Shown here in pieces: positions 56,217 through 64,000 of a stretch of 64,000 bases of DNA (position 1 is the stretch's first letter; every line of letters begins with the position of its first letter). Source of the DNA: an uncultured bacterium (GTDB lineage: Bacteria; Actinomycetota; Coriobacteriia; Coriobacteriales; Eggerthellaceae); the NCBI GenBank assembly GCA_905215325.1, contig CAJMPP010000007.1, forward strand, positions 4,214-68,213, in the 5' to 3' direction. The translations under genes and the position numbers were made by a program. The notes beneath the pieces are model-generated. The model saw only the letters and a program-made list of their open reading frames with translations, did no database searches and was not told the origin of the DNA.

Positions 56217-58784
56217 CTAGTAAATCCCGAACGCGTTCCACAGCAGCACGTTCGCACCGATCATCAGCACGAGCGATCCGAACATGAAGTACAGCGCGAT
56301 GCGATATACCGACACCGTCTGCCCCGCCACGGCGGCCGACGCCACCGCATGTGCGCCCGCCTGCTGCACGGGCACCTGCGCATGGGCGCCCAGCTGCGTG
56401 GTCCAGCCCTTCGACAGCGGTTCGCTCGAGCGCACCTGCAACAACTCCAGAAACGACAACGCCGCCGCAAGGGCGAAATACAGCCCGAAGTCGCAAATGT
56501 AGCGCATAAGGATGCCGGCGCCCTGTAGGTCGAAGATGCACAGCACCACCGCCACGCACACCGCGCAGATCCACAGCGGCATAAGGCCCTTCGCCTTCAG
56601 GCCGTGGCGAACGCGCGGCAGCGCCAGCAGCACGAGCGTCATCGGATACAGGAAGAAGTAGCCGCCGAACATGGGCTCGTAGATGGTGACGCCCTGGTAC
56701 GCCGGGTCCATGTAGGTCTGGTGCATGAACGGGAACTGGCTGCCAAGCGCCGGAGGCTGGAACAGGTACGCGTACAGGCCGAACGAGATGCGGTCGGCGT
56801 GGAACCCGCGATGCGTCATGTCGTTGGTGGTCAGGTTGTAGTTCGCACCGAAGTCGAACGGGCTGCCGAAGCGCGCGAAGTTGTACACCATGACCGCTGC
56901 AGCGACCACCAGAAACGGCGTGAGCGCGGCACGGAAGGCGCCCAAGCAGGCTCGTCGCGCCTGGGCGTTGCCGCGGGCGTCGCGCAAAAACGGCCAGAAC
57001 AGCACCAGCCCGAACACGGCAGCCAGCACCATCTGCGGACGCGCAGCAAGCGTCAGCGCGATGAGCGCCGCACCGGCCACCACACGCCGACGATCTATGA
57101 AACCGCCCGTGGTGCCCGACACCCACAGTCCCAGACCCCAGCTGATCAGGGCCAGGCCCATAGCTTCAGGCAGGAAGTACATGCTGGGCGTGCGCGCCAA
57201 GATCAGCCCGCCGCCAGCCACGAACATCATGATGTCGAGCACGAGCAGCACACCGATCGACGTGCGAGGGAACCACCGGCGCGAGATGCGCGTGAGCAAA
57301 TACGCGATACCCGCCACATACGCGCAGTCGCAGATGGCAACGCCGAGCCACGTGGGGAACCCGGTTCCCGTGAGCAACAGCCATGGGACGTAGAACACCA
57401 GGCACGGCAGCACACCGAAATACACGTAGTATTTCCCCTGGTAGTACGCGTGATCCCATAGGTAGGGCACACCCGCGGAATCACGCGCCGCGGTGTCGTA
57501 GGGGTTGTCCATGGCCTGCAGCGCGGCCGAGGGCACGTCGTCCAAGTAGAAGTGCCCCTGAAGCAGCGCCTGGGCGAGCTTTTGGTACTGGAACTGGTTT
57601 TCCGTGCTGGCGGTGTGCGTGATGGACAGGAAGTGCGTGTTGGACATGACCAGAATGAAGATGACGACGCACTGCACCGCCACCAACGCGATGACCATCC
57701 AGCCCTGACGCGTGATGCGACCGTCAAACACGCGGCTGAACAGGACCGATTGCGGGCGAACGGCGTACAGCGCCAGCAGTACCGCCAGGATGAAGGCGAA
57801 GCGCAGCGGATCGATGTCAAGCGGGACCTGCTGGTTCAGGCCGATGCCCGTCACGGTCACCGAGCCCACGTCGGTCAGGTTCGTGATTGAGACGTAGATG
57901 GAATGGCAGTCGCCCGCCGGGTCCAAGCTGATATAGGTGCTGGCGGCGTCCTTCGGGTCGACCGAGACCGCCGGCAGCTGATAGTAGTTCGCGTTGCCTT
58001 CGTCCTGCAGATACATGACCACCTGCAGCTTGCTGTCGGTGGCCTTCGCGGCCGCGGCGGGGTCGTTGAGTTGAGGGGTGAAGTGGATGCTGCGGACGGT
58101 ATCGTCAAGGCCCGTGATCTCGAAATAGTTCGCGGACGCATCGAGCGTCAGCGCGCCTTCGGTACCCGCGGACACGCCGTTGACCAGGTACGTCCCCACC
58201 TGCGGGTAGGTCATGGACGTGAAGAAGGCCAGGTTGAAGCCGAACGCCTCGATGAGCACGGCGATCAGCACGCAGATGACGATGCCGGCGAAGCGCTTGA
58301 GCGGGCTGACATAGGCGCCGGCAGAGCCGGCGAAGCCCATGTCGCAGGTTTCGGAAGGCGAAGCCCAGCCCTGCTGCGGGCGCACGGCGCCGTGACGGCC
58401 GTGGCGCGCATACGCAGGCTGCGCCGAGTTGCCGGCGTGAGCGCCGGCGGCAGCCGAGCCGCCCGGCATGCGCGTAGTCCCCGACCCGCCGCGCGACCAG
58501 CGGCTATAGGGAGTGTTGCCGGGCTGCGCGGATTGCCCGCCGTACCCCGCGGGTGCGCCGCTTCGGCCCGCGCCGCGACCGGCGCCGTAGCCGGCGGGTG
58601 CGCCGGGAGCCGATGCCGGGCCGGGGCCGCCGGGAGTACCGGGGCGTGCCGCGCCACGGGTGCCGGGGCCCCCCGCGCCACGCCCACCGCGGGAGGCGTA
58701 GCTCTCGCGGGCGTACTGCTCGAACTCGGGCGAGGAAACGCCCGGCTCGAAAGGGTCATAATACTGTTGATTACGATTCGTCAT
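56217..58784 (-). CDS. Large polytopic membrane protein, GT-C-like topology
   Basis: 855-residue protein of unknown function. Residues 1-155 are cytoplasmic and rich in Gly/Pro/Arg (GGRGAGGPGTRGAARPGTPG), then a first helix (about 168-190), an extracytoplasmic beta-rich domain (about 195-330) and some 11-12 further helices with long loops (SAGVPYLWDHAYYQGKYYVYFG; PPALGSQFPFMHQTYMDP). Overall layout resembles GT-C glycosyltransferases or polymer-export proteins, but no signature was recognised. The start at 58784 is six bases from a TATAAT element, suggesting a leaderless mRNA. Divergent from the HPt gene. Confidence 0.75.
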   Translation of the reverse strand: MTNRNQQYYDPFEPGVSSPEFEQYARESYASRGGRGAGGPGTRGAARPGTPGGPGPASAPGAPAGYGAGRGAGRSGAPAGYGGQSAQPGNTPYSRWSRGGSGTTRMPGGSAAAGAHAGNSAQPAYARHGRHGAVRPQQGWASPSETCDMGFAGSAGAYVSPLKRFAGIVICVLIAVLIEAFGFNLAFFTSMTYPQVGTYLVNGVSAGTEGALTLDASANYFEITGLDDTVRSIHFTPQLNDPAAAAKATDSKLQVVMYLQDEGNANYYQLPAVSVDPKDAASTYISLDPAGDCHSIYVSITNLTDVGSVTVTGIGLNQQVPLDIDPLRFAFILAVLLALYAVRPQSVLFSRVFDGRITRQGWMVIALVAVQCVVIFILVMSNTHFLSITHTASTENQFQYQKLAQALLQGHFYLDDVPSAALQAMDNPYDTAARDSAGVPYLWDHAYYQGKYYVYFGVLPCLVFYVPWLLLTGTGFPTWLGVAICDCAYVAGIAYLLTRISRRWFPRTSIGVLLVLDIMMFVAGGGLILARTPSMYFLPEAMGLALISWGLGLWVSGTTGGFIDRRRVVAGAALIALTLAARPQMVLAAVFGLVLFWPFLRDARGNAQARRACLGAFRAALTPFLVVAAAVMVYNFARFGSPFDFGANYNLTTNDMTHRGFHADRISFGLYAYLFQPPALGSQFPFMHQTYMDPAYQGVTIYEPMFGGYFFLYPMTLVLLALPRVRHGLKAKGLMPLWICAVCVAVVLCIFDLQGAGILMRYICDFGLYFALAAALSFLELLQVRSSEPLSKGWTTQLGAHAQVPVQQAGAHAVASAAVAGQTVSVYRIALYFMFGSLVLMIGANVLLWNAFGIY

Positions 58785-58791
58785 GGCCCGG

Positions 58792-58820
58792 ATTATACTT
58801 CCAAGGACGAACACGTCCGA
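58792..58820 (-). promoter_or_regulatory. Leaderless-type promoter of the membrane protein gene
   Basis: Minus strand TTCGGA, 18-bp spacer, TATAAT (complement of 58792-58797), seven bases before the ATG at 58784; transcription would begin at or near the start codon. On the + strand TATACT (58794-58799) overlaps it and could serve the divergent HPt gene. Confidence 0.5.
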
Positions 58821-58836
58821 AACCCAGGGAGGCACA

Positions 58837-59199
58837 ATGGACGAAAAAGACATTGCCGCGTTGCGAAACGCCGACATAGATTACGAGGACATCATCGACC
58901 GCTTCGAAGGCAACGAATCGCTGTACCTGAAACTGGCCGAGCTGTTCCTCGACGACCCCCACATGCCCAACGTCCGCCGCGCATTCGCCGCAGGCGATCT
59001 GGCAACCGCGGAGGTGGAGGCACACGCCCTCAAAGGCGTAGCCGGCAACCTCTCGCTCACTAGCGTGCACAAGCTGGCGAAAAGCATAAACGACGCCCTA
59101 AGAGACGGTAACGAAGCCGCAGCAGCCAAGCTGCTCCCAGAGCTTGACGAGGCGTACGAGAAGGCAGTCAGCGCCTTACGGGAGGTTTTGAGGAGGTAG
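58837..59199 (+). CDS. Orphan HPt (histidine phosphotransfer) domain protein
   Basis: 120-residue all-helical protein consisting of one HPt domain. The phospho-accepting H63 lies in EAHALKGVAGNLSL, the hallmark motif, within helices typical of the fold (about 20-115). The ATG at 58837 follows GGGAGG. No hybrid kinase or response regulator is near, so its partners are elsewhere. Expected cytoplasmic shuttle between receiver domains. Divergent from a membrane protein with overlapping promoters, which hints at co-regulation. Confidence 0.88.
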   Translation: MDEKDIAALRNADIDYEDIIDRFEGNESLYLKLAELFLDDPHMPNVRRAFAAGDLATAEVEAHALKGVAGNLSLTSVHKLAKSINDALRDGNEAAAAKLLPELDEAYEKAVSALREVLRR

Positions 59200-59321
59200 G
59201 GAGCGGAAACCCACGCGCGAAACGCCAACGCTTGCTCAGCGGGTGCGGCGGCGCATCAGCCGGCAGGGACCGAAGACCCACGCGCGATGCGCCAACGTCA
59301 CGCCAAACAACAAAGCAGGCC

Positions 59322-59353
59322 GGATCGCCGCCAAAGCGACCCGGCCTGCTTTT
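59322..59353. terminator. Terminator between the HPt and GH25 genes
   Basis: AGCAGGCCGG (59324-59333) and CCGGCCTGCT (59341-59350) with a GC-containing loop, followed by TTTTGT on +; A-run CAAAG gives a shorter T-run on the minus strand. Serves convergent genes. Confidence 0.8.
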
Positions 59354-59412
59354 GTATGAGAGGAAGACGCTAAGCGCAGCCCGGCCATTTCCAGCCGGCC
59401 AACTGCATCAAT

Positions 59413-61110
59413 CTAGTATCCAGGAATCCATCTTCCGTCCGATCCAACATAATACGAACCGATCCACTGGTCTTTTGCCATAGTGCCATCTTCAAGAAGG
59501 TAGTAATCCCCTTCCCACGAAGATGACTTCATCGCTCCAGAACCGCAATAAAAGCGCCAGGCAACTCCGTCGTTAAACCAACCCGTAACCATTGCGCCAG
59601 ATGACGCGAATCGATACGCAACGCCTTCGATAATCTGCTCCCCAACCAGCATCTTGCCTGCATCGGAGAAGCAATACCAGCTGCCATTCACGAACTGCCA
59701 CCCCGTACCCATCGCGCCAGAACCGTCGCAGTAATACCAGGTACCTTCATCGTCTATCCAACCAATATGCATAGCGCAGCTAGTAGGGTCGAAATAATAG
59801 TAGTTAGCCCCGATTTGATTCCAACCCGTTCTCAGGCACCCCGAGTTATCAGACCAATACCAAGAACCGTTTACAAACAACCAGCCGATGCCCATAGCTC
59901 CAGATCCGTTTAGCCAGTACCAGCTCTGACCATCCTTCAACCATCCGGTTGCCATGGCGCCGTTTGCGGGGCTGAGGTAGTACCAGGAACCATTGATCAA
60001 CCGCCAACCTTTCAACATGGCGCCGGATGAGTTCAAATAGTACCAACTGCCATTCGAAAGCACCCAACCGGTCTGCATCCAACCAGCGGAATCAAAGTAA
60101 TACCATGCGCCATCGATATAGGCCCAACCATTCGACGGGTAGCTCCCGTTTTTATACTGATACCACCAAGAGCCATAAGAGAAAACCCATGTATCTTTGT
60201 GACGAATCGGGCCCGCAAAATCGAAATTGATATCTACTCCCCCGGCAATGCCGTTAATCAATGTATTGCTGTCAGCCTGCCACATCCCATATTTGCCGGA
60301 ATACGTGCATTTATAGTTATATTGAGCAACCCAACGAGGCCAAGACGAGAAAACGGAGTCCGTCAAACGGTTAGTCCACCAATTGGTATTCGCGTACACA
60401 CCTGGCGTATAACCAGCAGCAGCAATAGCATTGCAATATGTCGAAGCGATACTCCCTAAAGCCGCGGAGCCAAGTTTCCCCTGCTGATTCTCGTCTTCCA
60501 TATCATAGTAAACAGGATAAGAAAGGCTATAAGGGCTAAGGCCGGCTTCTCGCAAGAGCCTCAAGGTATGCTCTGCTTCGCTTTGGGCCATTGCATTATC
60601 GGTAGCATATGAATACAGATACACGCCAAAAGGAATTCCATAACGCTGGCATTCCCGAACATTCCTCAGAAATTGCTTGTCGTCCTGATTCGAATAATCG
60701 CTTCCATAGCCGCATCGAAGAATCGCATACGTCACACCGGAAGACTGAACCTGAGACCAATCGATATAGCCCTGATGCTCCGAAACATCAACGCCGAATC
60801 CCACGGCGCTATTGACTATCGTCCCGTTAGAGCCATACCAAACGCCGCCCTCATTCCACCACGAATTAAACCGGTTTGCAAACAACGCGAAACCGGTTCC
60901 CTCTCCATAGGCATCAGGGTTTCCGTAACGCCAACTACTTGCATACGAACCGGAGCCTTGGTCATATTCGTTAGCAAATCCATCCGACACGCGCTCGGCG
61001 CATGCATCATCAGCAACATCGGCAAACGAGCAAACAGGAACAGCAAGCGACAGCGCCACCGCTAACGCACAAATCAAAGGCAAAGTCACCCGATTAAACA
61101 AGACCAACAC
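59413..61110 (-). CDS. Secreted GH25 lysozyme with cell-wall-binding repeats
   Basis: 565-residue peptidoglycan hydrolase. Signal peptide about 1-30. The catalytic domain (about 105-305) begins VGFGVDVSEHQGYIDWSQV and contains the acidic pair in YPVYYDMEDENQQG, diagnostic of GH25 muramidases. The rest is about 12 repeats of 20 residues with the W-Y-Y/G-x-M-x-x-G-W pattern (GSWYYLNSSGAMLKGW), choline-binding-like modules that hold the enzyme to the wall. The start is a GTG at 61110, but AGGAG is only one base upstream, so a TTG at 61107 or 61101 is possible. Base composition is less GC-rich than the housekeeping genes. Divergent from the L,D-transpeptidase gene, which has the same repeat type. 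Confidence 0.93.
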   Translation of the reverse strand: MLVLFNRVTLPLICALAVALSLAVPVCSFADVADDACAERVSDGFANEYDQGSGSYASSWRYGNPDAYGEGTGFALFANRFNSWWNEGGVWYGSNGTIVNSAVGFGVDVSEHQGYIDWSQVQSSGVTYAILRCGYGSDYSNQDDKQFLRNVRECQRYGIPFGVYLYSYATDNAMAQSEAEHTLRLLREAGLSPYSLSYPVYYDMEDENQQGKLGSAALGSIASTYCNAIAAAGYTPGVYANTNWWTNRLTDSVFSSWPRWVAQYNYKCTYSGKYGMWQADSNTLINGIAGGVDINFDFAGPIRHKDTWVFSYGSWWYQYKNGSYPSNGWAYIDGAWYYFDSAGWMQTGWVLSNGSWYYLNSSGAMLKGWRLINGSWYYLSPANGAMATGWLKDGQSWYWLNGSGAMGIGWLFVNGSWYWSDNSGCLRTGWNQIGANYYYFDPTSCAMHIGWIDDEGTWYYCDGSGAMGTGWQFVNGSWYCFSDAGKMLVGEQIIEGVAYRFASSGAMVTGWFNDGVAWRFYCGSGAMKSSSWEGDYYLLEDGTMAKDQWIGSYYVGSDGRWIPGY

Positions 61111-61183
61111 ACTCCTATACGCTATTCTGAACTTGGAAATTCGGAACCGTAAGTAGCACCACTATAGAGGAGAGGAGCATCTT

Positions 61184-63232
61184 GTGAGCAGAAGAAAGCA
61201 CCGAAATCCGTTTCAATGGCGAAAACTAGCCGTTTTACCGACGGCGACATGCCTAGCACTGTGCATGGGATACACATCTCCAGCAATCGCCGAGGAGCCG
61301 ATTCAAAACAGCGAAGCAAACCTTGCACAGGTTTCGACAGTCGAAGAATCTTCGCCTGGGGTCGATGCAACCGCGAAAGAGAGCCCAACCGACAAATCGA
61401 ACAAAAGCGCTCTTTCGGCTATCACCATACCCACAGCGGACGCGAGCCCAGCCGCCGACGAAGGCGGCAGCGAAGCGAAGCCCGCATCCCCGGCCGAGGA
61501 CGTCTACGCCCTCGTGCCGTCCGAGTCGTCCCCGCACCTGACGTGGACCAAGAACGGCGAGCCGTGCGCCGCCAGCGGGTGGAAGAGCTTCGAGGGCGCG
61601 TGGTACTGGTTCGACGGCTCCCCCTGCGCCGCAGAGGCCCGCTGGGTGAGCGACCGCGGCTCGTGGTACTGGCTGGGCGAGGACGGGCGCATGGCCGAGG
61701 GCACCTTCGAGGCGCAGGGGTCGCTGTGGCACGCCACCGCCTCGGGCGCGCTGCTCACCGGGCGGGGCTGGGCCTGGGACGGCGCGTGGTACCGCACGAG
61801 CACCTCGGGCGCGCTGACCACCGGCTGGCTGTGGAACGGCGCGTGGTACTGGCTGGACCCGAAGAGCGGCAAGATGGCGGCCGGCTGGTTCCGCGACGGC
61901 GGCGGGGACTGGTACCTGGCGGACGGCTCGGGCCGCATGCTCACCGGCTGGCAGGCCGCCGGCGGGCGCTGGTACCACCTGGCGGGATCGGGGAGAATGG
62001 ACACGGGCTGGCTGTGGGACGGCGCGTGGTACTGGCTCGACCCCGAGTCCGGCGCCATGGCGACGTGGTGGGCCCAGGACGGCGCCGGAACATGGTGGTT
62101 CCTGGCGCCCGACGGCAGGCTATCCGGCAACCACTGGGTCGCCGGCTGGGCGGGCTCGTGGTACTGGGTCGACGCGTCGGGCCGCATGGGCTCGGGCTGG
62201 CTGTCCTGGGGCGGGTCCTGGTACTGGCTCGACCCCGAGACCGGCAAGATGGCCACCGGCCTGGAAACAATCGGCAAGCAGGACTATTACTTCGCCGAAT
62301 CTGGATCGATGGTTGAAAAACAATGGGTTCCCATCGACGACACCGGAAAATACCGCTTTGCCACGACAAATGGCGAACTAACCGCAAACGCCAGCAAGAC
62401 CAACGGCGAACTGGTGCTGTTAGACGACTCCGATGCGCCCTTATCTGGATGGGTCAAAATCGGTGGATTTCACTTCTATGCCAAACCGGATTCGGGAGCC
62501 ATGGCAACACAATGGCAGATGATCGACGGCAACTGGTATTGGTTCGGCAACCAAGGAGCGATGGCAACCGGATGGACAGGTGCCAACGGTGCTTGGTATC
62601 TCATGGCTCAAAGCGGCGAAATGAAAACCGGCTGGCAGTACGTCGATGGAGCCTGGTACTATCTCGACCCCTCATCGGGCGCGATGAAAACCGGATGGCT
62701 CAACGAAAACGGAACATGGTATTGGCTCAGTGCAAGCGGCGCCATGGTAACCGGCTGGCAATACGTCGATGGAGGTTATTACTACTTCAACGCCAGTGGA
62801 GCATGGGATCCTTATGCCGACCCCATGACCCAGCGAGCACAAGGCTATTACAGCGCCACAAACTGGCTCATTATGATAGACACCGTTAACAACGAATTCG
62901 GCGTATATTGGGGATGGCAGGGCAATTGGAAGCTTCAATACCACTGGAGCTGTTCAACGGGAGCCTGGGCCACGCCTACTGTTCTCGGCGAGTATACCGT
63001 CGGCATTAAAGGATACGTGTTCGGATCGGGATTCAGCTGTTACTATTACACCCAATTCTATGGTGACTACCTGATTCATTCCGGCGAGTACTATCAGGGA
63101 ACTTTCGTGGAAATGGATAACCGCCAAGGCGTGAACATCTCTCACGGTTGCGTTCGATTGACCCTTGATCGAGCGAAATGGGTATACGACAACATCCCAT
63201 ACAACACAAAAGTCGTAACATACATGGGATAA
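61184..63232 (+). CDS. L,D-transpeptidase with cell-wall-binding repeats
   Basis: 682-residue exported enzyme forming 3-3 peptidoglycan or protein cross-links. GTG start at 61184 with AGAGGAG upstream; signal peptide about 1-37 (LAVLPTATCLALCMGYTSPAIAEE). A linker is followed by about 18 cell-wall-binding repeats and a C-terminal YkuD domain (about 560-682) with the active-site motif SHGCVRL and His in YLIHSGEYY. Composition is mosaic: the block about 61500-62265 is very GC-rich and the following block much less so, changing sharply in mid-repeat array (see findings). Confidence 0.92.
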   Translation: MSRRKHRNPFQWRKLAVLPTATCLALCMGYTSPAIAEEPIQNSEANLAQVSTVEESSPGVDATAKESPTDKSNKSALSAITIPTADASPAADEGGSEAKPASPAEDVYALVPSESSPHLTWTKNGEPCAASGWKSFEGAWYWFDGSPCAAEARWVSDRGSWYWLGEDGRMAEGTFEAQGSLWHATASGALLTGRGWAWDGAWYRTSTSGALTTGWLWNGAWYWLDPKSGKMAAGWFRDGGGDWYLADGSGRMLTGWQAAGGRWYHLAGSGRMDTGWLWDGAWYWLDPESGAMATWWAQDGAGTWWFLAPDGRLSGNHWVAGWAGSWYWVDASGRMGSGWLSWGGSWYWLDPETGKMATGLETIGKQDYYFAESGSMVEKQWVPIDDTGKYRFATTNGELTANASKTNGELVLLDDSDAPLSGWVKIGGFHFYAKPDSGAMATQWQMIDGNWYWFGNQGAMATGWTGANGAWYLMAQSGEMKTGWQYVDGAWYYLDPSSGAMKTGWLNENGTWYWLSASGAMVTGWQYVDGGYYYFNASGAWDPYADPMTQRAQGYYSATNWLIMIDTVNNEFGVYWGWQGNWKLQYHWSCSTGAWATPTVLGEYTVGIKGYVFGSGFSCYYYTQFYGDYLIHSGEYYQGTFVEMDNRQGVNISHGCVRLTLDRAKWVYDNIPYNTKVVTYMG

Positions 63233-63249
63233 GACCGATAGCATATTAT

Positions 63250-63290
63250 GCCGGGGCGCAGATGAAAACCAACCTGCGCCCCGGCGTTTT
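63250..63290 (+). terminator. Terminator of the L,D-transpeptidase gene
   Basis: Perfect 12-bp stem GCCGGGGCGCAG/CTGCGCCCCGGC with a 12-nt loop, then GTTTTGC. Confidence 0.88.
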
Positions 63291-63391
63291 GCGCTTGCCG
63301 CCAAACCTCTTGTAAAGTGCCGCACAAGAGACAATCGACAAAGATGTAATCTCGGAAGCTAGGCTTCACGGACACCAAGGAAAGGAACAAG

Positions 63392-63898
63392 ATGGAGAAC
63401 AGACGCTTCACAGCGCTCGCGTACTTCCGAAGCGCCACTCGACAAGCCGCCATCGTCGCGTTGGCGGCAGCGTGCTGCGCCGCGATCTCAAGCGCGGGAA
63501 ACGCAAGCATCGCCATAGCTGACGAAGCAACATCGAGCACAATCGAGCGAGGTGCCGATCACGGGTATTACAGCTCTAAAGACCTCTGCAAAATGTGGGT
63601 TGATGTAGCAGACTACCTTATCAATGGCGGCCAGAACGCCGAATGGCTGCAAAACGTTATGGGCAACAACTCCCATATCACATCACGCGGCGCTCTGTCC
63701 TGGACCGGATCGACGGTTTATGCAAAATCAGGATGGGTAAACGGCTATGTTAATTCGCACAATGAAGGCTATCTGGTCATGCGCGGCGACCACCCCTATG
63801 TTGTGGCAATCATGTCCGACAACATCCATGAAAACAGCTGGTGCATGGCGAACCTGGTAAATGCCATCGATCGAGCACATAGCGAATTGGTCTGGTAG
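63392..63898 (+). CDS. Secreted C-terminal half of a beta-lactamase-fold serine hydrolase
   Basis: 168-residue exported protein. ATG at 63392 follows AAAGGAAC; signal peptide about 1-43 (IVALAAACCAAISSAGNASIAIA). The mature part resembles only the C-terminal half of class A beta-lactamase-like proteins: helix (CKMWVDVADYLINGGQNAEWLQ), then the K-S/T-G strand (VYAKSGWVNGYVNSHNEGYLVM) and PYVVAIMSDN. The SxxK nucleophile half is absent, so it should not be catalytic. It may bind the wall or be a decayed fragment that kept a signal peptide. Same lower-GC cluster as the two wall enzymes. Confidence 0.7.
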   Translation: MENRRFTALAYFRSATRQAAIVALAAACCAAISSAGNASIAIADEATSSTIERGADHGYYSSKDLCKMWVDVADYLINGGQNAEWLQNVMGNNSHITSRGALSWTGSTVYAKSGWVNGYVNSHNEGYLVMRGDHPYVVAIMSDNIHENSWCMANLVNAIDRAHSELVW

Positions 63899-64000
63899 AT
63901 ATCCAGATTTGATTTCAGCATAGCAAAAAGGGAGGGTTGCCTTTCAGGCTTATAGGACAAAAAGTGTGTCCAGGACATCTATTCACTCCGTTGCGTACGG
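63899..64000. other. Window-end sequence, no gene recognised
   Basis: About 100 bp after the last stop. It contains AAAAAGGGAGG but no start codon with a supported reading frame within the window. Confidence 0.4.

Noticed and set aside
56045..56287. 80-codon frame behind AAGGAGG
   Set aside because: Low-complexity Arg/Thr/Pro/Ser composition, overlaps the 3' end of the opposite-strand gene and matches nothing; only the leader hairpins are reported.
63796..63978. 60-codon - strand frame at the window end
   Set aside because: Antisense to the beta-lactamase-fold gene and without a start signal.

Overview
The window reads as chromosomal DNA of a high-GC, anaerobic, gut-type actinobacterium of the class Coriobacteriia, most likely an Eggerthellaceae relative. 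This placement is an inference from gene content: a ferredoxin-linked 2-oxoacid oxidoreductase, a bile salt hydrolase closest by eye to the bifidobacterial type, DUF512 radical-SAM next to der, and surface enzymes built on long aromatic-rich cell-wall-binding repeats. No 16S rRNA is present to settle it. Intergenic DNA is rich in inverted and tandem repeats, several sharing a GGGGACG core.

Layout. 1-5385 (+): 5'-truncated PaaK-type CoA ligase, a stand-alone LysR effector domain, then a pyruvate-type 2-oxoacid:ferredoxin oxidoreductase (fused gamma-delta, alpha, beta). 5625-7971 (-): phosphate transporter Pit, a small two-helix protein and a tandem UspA protein. 8482-10275 (+): a dense TGAAC operator-like array and an XRE-helix-turn-helix/AlaA-type aminotransferase fusion with a strong internal start. 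10563-15248: RecQ, a divergent deformylase, an S24-type repressor with altered catalytic residues, and an Abi_2 (AbiF-like) gene preceded by a promoter-hairpin-terminator unit that looks like a small RNA. 15541-23218: amidohydrolase, EF-G paralogue, PGPGW-like membrane protein, bile salt hydrolase, repeat element, Mrp/ApbC.

23524-41769 (-) is mostly housekeeping: an anchored M6 metalloprotease; gpsA-plsY-der-DUF512; a LytTR regulator with a degenerate receiver; ispH; tyrA-aroA-cmk-plsC; rluB; M50 peptidase-scpA-scpB. After an 800-bp repeat-rich gap come divergent serC and nadA-nadB-nadC-niaR, the latter behind a 13-bp palindrome that is the natural candidate NiaR operator. 48183-52551 (-) is a three-gene signalling operon: a single-pass membrane protein with a Gly/Ser-rich stalk, a Ser/Thr kinase with membrane segments, and an FHA protein. 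Then trmL, an ABC-F ATPase, tRNA-Asn, a large polytopic membrane protein divergent from an orphan HPt protein, and a lower-GC cell-wall cluster (GH25 lysozyme, L,D-transpeptidase, truncated beta-lactamase-fold protein).

The strongest leads are the candidate sRNA in front of the Abi_2 gene, the TGAAC array that continues inside the coding linker of the regulator-aminotransferase fusion just ahead of an internal ribosome-binding site, the non-canonical S24 repressor beside the Abi locus, and the kinase-FHA-membrane protein operon. Functions are assigned from motifs by eye; no database search or folding calculation was run.
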